Shown one piece after another: positions 59,771 to 64,000 of a stretch of DNA of 64,000 bases. The number at the start of each line of letters is the position of its first letter. Positions within the stretch are counted from its first letter, which is position 1. Origin of the DNA: Euglena gracilis. Its lineage: Eukaryota > Euglenida > Euglenophyceae > Euglenales. The stretch covers positions 60,605,564-60,669,563 of the forward strand of contig CP154955.1 in assembly GCA_039621445.1 (NCBI GenBank), given 5' to 3'. The notes beneath the pieces were generated by a model. That model searched no databases. It saw only the letters and a list, made by a program, of their open reading frames with translations, and was not told the origin of the DNA. Position numbers and translations under genes: made by a program.

Positions 59771-62700
59771 GTCTGCCTTTTGGATTTTTTGACGTCCCCC
59801 AACACCATGCCTCACACCCCTAACCCCATGCACCGATCCAAGCTGCAAAGGTTGATTGACCATGGATTGGCGCAGTTAGCCTGGGGTGCCCAAGGAAGGC
59901 TAGGCCCGGGTGTGAACATCTGCAAGAATATCCCAAACTTTGTCGTTTTGTCTGTGTCGTTTTGTGAGAGGCAATGATCCCTTGATTTTCTTTCATAGCT
60001 GGTTTCGCCCAGCGGCACAATCAAGTATTCTGCCGTGTTAGTATTCAGCCGGTTGCAAAAAATTTTCTGCTGTGGTCGCGGCAAATATCATTTTTTTTGC
60101 GGTACATTAACTACAAGTATAGAATGCAGCATGATTCTGCACACAGAGTATAAAGCCCAGTGATTTTGAAATTGTGTGCCGCGACTACCGCGGCATTGTC
60201 AATCCTATTGAATTTTATACAAAAAATTTGACTCCCCTCACCCTCCAGATTGTTCCCCCCGAGATTGATCATTTAATTTTGTTAGTGCCCCGGGCCTATT
60301 TGTCCATTCGGTTTTCGGAAAATGACCATGCCAATTGGCCATTTTCCCATTTTTAACCCCCCCCAATTGGCCTTCCAGCCTGGGGAAGTCATTTTACCCC
60401 CCCCCCAAACTTGCCATTTTAGTCAAAATGGGCTGCGTGCCAGCTTGTCCAAGGCCGCCAGGGGTGGCCAATCTGAAGGGGGACGAAGGTAGTGCCGCGC
60501 TGCACCGCTTTTGTGCCGCATTCTCTATAGCAGAAAAAAATTTGTGCCGCGAGCACCGCGGAACTTGCTTTGTGCCGCAGCGCGAGCGCCGTACACACTA
60601 ACTGCAAACATTGGGCAGATTTTGGTGCCAAAAGAAACTTTCCCTTTGCAAACCGCCTCCCTCAGCAACGCTCATTATCAGCAGTGGGTGTGTTTCCGTA
60701 CAAACATGGAAATCGGCCCCTCCCAAATTTCTGGTTCTTCGTACCATGCCGACCCGTGGGAAGCGTTTGAAGTGCTGGAAGTATTGGAAGTATTGAAGTG
60801 GATGGAGTGGATGCAAGCATTGGAGTGGGTGGAGTGGATGCAGGTATTGGAGTTGTCAAAATCTTTCTGGAGAAAATGATCTACCAAACCCTTTGGGGTC
60901 TGGGTTCACCGCAAGTCAATTCCCCTGGTGGGGCCGGGTTGGCCGCATTGGAAGGGGGCCATGCATATGCACCGACACCCAGCGCGGTACGGGAACCCCT
61001 GCAACCCTGTGGGTGGGGGGTGGGGGGGTCGACCACCCCTCCCCCACCAGGCCTTCCCATATATTCCAGGGGTGCTGATTTTTAGGTAAAATTTCTCCTT
61101 CAGCGCCTTCGGCGCCAAAGGAATTTTCTTTGAGCGGGTGCCATGGTGATGGTGGGTGGGGGGGGGGGGGGTCCGACCCCTCCTCCATCAGGCCTTCCCA
61201 TGCAGCCCTGGCAGCACCAAACAGAGGCCTCTCCAGCCAGCGGTCCGCCGCGGCCCCCAACCTCTGCACGAAGAGCCGGCTGGACGTGGACAACGACGCC
61301 GCCCCGCAGGCCACGGAGCTGCTGTACAAGCGCTACGGGCAGCTGCAGGTGCGCTGCCCCGGGCTGGGGCCAGCGGGGTCAGGGGGGTGCCCTCCGCTGG
61401 TGGGGGCTGAGCGGGAGTCCCGGAACGCTTGGTGGAAGGGGTGGGTTCGGTCGTGGAATTGTGACTCCCAGACCCCCAACTGCTAAGTAAGCAGTGAACC
61501 CCTGCGTGTCCAAGTCCCCCCGGCTTTTGGGTACAGCAATACAGCAATACAGGTTCACCTGCCAAATAGCATTAAATTTCAAAATATTAGACACAAAATC
61601 ACAAACCACAAAATTATCAAAAAACCCCAATTTTTTTCCGCTCCGTTTTTTTTCAAGTTTTTTTTTCCCATTCCAGTTGTTTTTCCTGGCATCGCGGCGG
61701 GGAAGCGGGTTCAAGGCTGCCCCAGTCCGGCCCCACCTCAAGCAGCAGACGCAGTGGAGCGAGGGGCCGGCCTTCCTGCCGCAGCTGGTGAAGCGCTGGT
61801 CGAACCACAAGCTGATCACCCAGCCCCCACCGGGGCCGAGCCCCGCATGGGGGCTGCTCGGCCTCCAACCCCGGAGCGACTCTGGCTGCATGTGCATGAG
61901 CAAGTCATGGCTGTTGGCGTGGCGAGTGCAAAAGGCTGTGCATTTGTCAGGCAGTACCTCTGATATCTGTGTGCAAAGAAAAGTATTTTTTTGTGTACAA
62001 GTATAAAATCAGCAATTACCAAACGCACCCACGTCGTATCATATCACAAGTAGAAGCAATGACGATGCTTGGTTTTCCATTTGGAAGGTTGACAACGCCG
62101 AAATTGGGCATCCCGCATCAAGGCAATATCTTGGACTGATGCACGCACTCATTTGCACGCGTGCATGGACACATTCGGCAGGTTGATTCTCGCCCCTGGT
62201 GGGACAGGGACGATGGAAAAGCTCTTTGCGTACCTCGACCGCTATTACACAAAGCACAATGCCCTCACCCCGGCCAGCCATGTATCGTGTTGCAGGGGGG
62301 CTAGTGCCAATAAGAGGTTTTCTCCCTCTCATACAGGTAAATAAATAAAATAAAAGGCTGAAGGTATTCACGGTCACGTGTGACCGTATTGAAGCCTCGG
62401 ATCATGTCAGCTTGAGACCAGGGCGAGTCACAAGCCGAAGTCCCCCGGGGCAGGTTCCAGCAATAGCCAAATCCCAGCCCTCCCCCTATCGACAAGTTTT
62501 CTTTATTGCCGCACGAAGGGTGACTGGGCACAGTTGGGTTAGAACTGGGCAACCTCCCCAAATAACTCCCCCCAGGGTATTATTTTTTGAAGTCCCGGCC
62601 CGAGGGGGGGTATAATTTGAGGGAGGGTAATAGCTCCAAAAATTTTCGAAATTTTACCATGGGTCCCAAAATAGCACCCAAAAACCCCCGACGGGGACAT

Positions 62701-63477
62701 TTATTGCATTTTCTCATGAAATTTAGCATTTTTGGAGACCAGATGATCCAGAAAAATCGATTTTCTTTGTTATTTATCGTCCGAAACCATATTTTTTATC
62801 TACATTTTCAAGGCAAAATTCAGGTCGTCGGCCGGGGGATATTAACTCAGTTGGCATAGTCGGACCCCGAGGGGGGGAGGGTATTATTTGGGGGCAGGGT
62901 TTACCCAAAACAAACTTCAAGTTGCAAACATTCCCAAAAACTTCCAGTAACTGGTAACTATTCGCCACCAGTTGCTGTGTTTGAAAGAAAGCATTCTTTT
63001 GCTTTTGGAGAGTTGGTCAAAAAAATCAATTTTTTGTTTGATCGGCAGTTGTCCAGCCAGCCCAAATTTCCCGGCCTCTGAGCGGGGCCTCTCCCCCGGG
63101 AGGTCAGTCAGTCAGTCAGTCACTAAGCGAAGTCCTCGAGGCATCAGGGGGACCCCAATGTATGAATGCTTTTTTAGGCTGGTTTTTTCCGCACAATCCA
63201 AGATTTGACCCTCAAAAATAATACCACTTTGGGATTTTCTGCAACAGATCCAAAAGTGGACCCAGGGTCTTATTTGGGGATCACAATGAGGGAGGGTAAT
63301 TAATCAGCTCCATTTTCAAGCAGCTTTGAGCTTTCTGTGATAACTGGGTTGTGTGGAGTGGTGCACCACTCACATCCTGTCACGCTCAAAACATTCATAT
63401 CCTGTGTGTGACTGGTCGGTGCGCGACACACTCAAGGATTGCGGACTGAAGTGTTTCAATACAGTCATTTACAGCCA
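59615..63477 (+). CDS. Cullin-family gene, N-terminal half (runs off or continues right)
   Basis: Exons in order read cullin landmarks of the N-terminal repeat domain: KVFDNSAYMKLYAIVYALRR, ATELLYKRYGQLQ, FLPQLVKRWSNHKLIT, KLFAYLDRYYTKHN and DCGLKCFNTVIY. Cullins are the scaffolds of cullin-RING ubiquitin ligases. This N-terminal helical part binds the substrate adaptor, and the missing C-terminal part would bind the RBX RING protein and carry the neddylation site. LVKRWSNHK and the YLDRY motif are most like the cullin-1 group, but the subtype is not certain. The first exon(s) before 59615 were not found, and the C-terminal half lies beyond the window. Confidence 0.82.
60770..60855. repeat. 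TGGAGTGGATGCA minisatellite
   Basis: Degenerate tandem units (GGAAGTATT, then GGATGGAGTGGATGCAAG). It lies in a cullin intron. Confidence 0.7.
60982..61210. mobile_element. TIR element, CAGGGCTGTACGGGAA family (copy 4)
   Basis: The left end GCGCGGTACGGGAACC and the right end GGCCTTCCCATGCAGCCCTG are inverses. The central CAGCGCCTTCGGCGCC palindrome is shared with the 46.2-kb copy. It ends 30 bases before cullin exon 2. Confidence 0.7.
61241..61348 (+). CDS. Cullin gene, exon 2 of those visible
   Basis: Acceptor CTCCAGCCAG, donor CAG|GTGCGC, 36 codons in phase 0. It encodes RSAAAPNLCTKSRLDVDNDA then APQATELLYKRYGQLQ, equivalent to the cullin LYxKYxxxxxxY helix. Confidence 0.82.
61677..61815 (+). 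CDS. Cullin gene, exon 3 of those visible
   Basis: Acceptor CCCATTCCAG, in phase with exon 2. It encodes LFFLASRRGSGFKAAP and then SEGPAFLPQLVKRWSNHKLI, containing the cullin hallmark WSNHK. No GT donor follows directly, so the 3' end is approximate. Confidence 0.85.
62182..62279 (+). CDS. Cullin gene, exon 4 of those visible
   Basis: Acceptor TTCGGCAG. It encodes TMEKLFAYLDRYYTKHNALT, equivalent to the cullin FxYLDRYxxxxxxLxP motif. The 3' end is uncertain. Confidence 0.78.
62553..62894. mobile_element. TIR element, CCAAATAATTCCC family (copy 2)
   Basis: The ends CCCCAAATAACTCCCCCC and AGGGTATTATTTGGGGG, plus the internal blocks, are shared with 40292-40676. It lies in a cullin intron. Confidence 0.75.
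63393..63477 (+). CDS. Cullin gene, exon 5 of those visible
   Basis: It encodes WSVRDTLKDCGLKCFNTVIY, matching the cullin L-x-x-(V/C)GL-x-CF-x-x-x-(V/I)Y motif. The exon limits are approximate. Confidence 0.72.
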
Positions 63478-63479
63478 AG

Positions 63480-64000
63480 CTTTTCCAGTTGTTTCCTCTG
63501 TGTCCCTCTCAATGAGGTGCATTTTCACCAGCAGTGCAAATCCACTGCGACGTTGCAAATATGGTGGTGCATTTGTGACGCATCAATGACCGAATTGCCT
63601 GGTTTGCATACCTGTGTCCTGCACCCTACATTAGTTGCAGCCTTCACGAAGTTGCAGTGTTACAATTGTGATTGTGTTTATTATTATGAACAACACCAGA
63701 AAATGCAATTAAAATTACAATGACAATGACAATGACAATGATGAGGATTATGTGTGGTATGATGCATGGCTTGCACCCAAGACATTGCTTAAGCCGGAGG
63801 GCACCATCCCGGGGGGGCCAGCCAGCCAGCTAGAAGCCTCTTGCCAGCCAGCAGCCTTTTTTCAGCCTCGGACCCCCATCAACGAGTTTTATTTCCTCTG
63901 CATCCACCCAAAGGGCAAAGGGCGGTTGGGCGGGTAACAGATTTTTGTTTTCGGAGGAGCAAAGATGGCCAAAAAAAAGGACAAAACCAGGGCGGAAATG
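63480..64000. other. Right end, no further exon recognised
   Basis: It contains a (ACAATG)n run at 63718-63741. A Pro/Ala-rich plus frame at 63752-63937 has no cullin similarity. Confidence 0.35.

Overview
The window is a piece of a large, repeat-rich eukaryotic nuclear genome, probably a protist or alga; the sequence alone does not fix the species. Two host genes can be recognised from short GC-rich exons in long, low-complexity introns. One is a CofD/UPF0052-family gene (plus strand, about 35.98-48.87 kb). The other is the 5' half of a cullin gene (plus strand, from 59.6 kb and running off the right edge). Several splice joins are exact: exon ends, reading phase and GT/AG boundaries agree with the family order.

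The AT-rich segment at about 1.73-9.51 kb is different. It has densely packed, mostly intronless small genes with gaps of tens of bases. The octamer AAAATTGA, the early promoter motif of Mimivirus and relatives, lies 30-60 bases before several starts. Short hairpins lie 15-21 bases after several stops, as in the mimivirus transcript-end hairpin rule. The segment therefore looks like an integrated fragment of an Imitervirales-like giant virus. Most genes carry frameshifts or in-frame stops. One, a coiled-coil plus RING-finger gene, is split by a 513-bp transposon flanked by an exact 7-bp target duplication. Relatives of that transposon sit in host DNA at 42.9, 47.1 and 59.0 kb, so the viral DNA is resident in this genome and old enough to have been hit by host elements.

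From 9.5 to 31 kb the minus strand holds many broken protein-like reading frames of unknown family. Some recur as diverged copies (9.8-10.7, 22.7-23.6 and 25.6-26.2 kb; 23.6 and 24.3 kb). A direct duplication of about 1 kb plus 0.27 kb lies at 26.9-30.2 kb. This domain looks like decayed large mobile or viral elements. From 31 kb on, the spaces between host exons are filled by several families of short terminal-inverted-repeat elements with poly-G/poly-C ends, a 245-bp palindrome, microsatellites and minisatellites.

No rRNA, tRNA or CRISPR array was recognised. Gene-free stretches are described as repeats or as having nothing recognisable.
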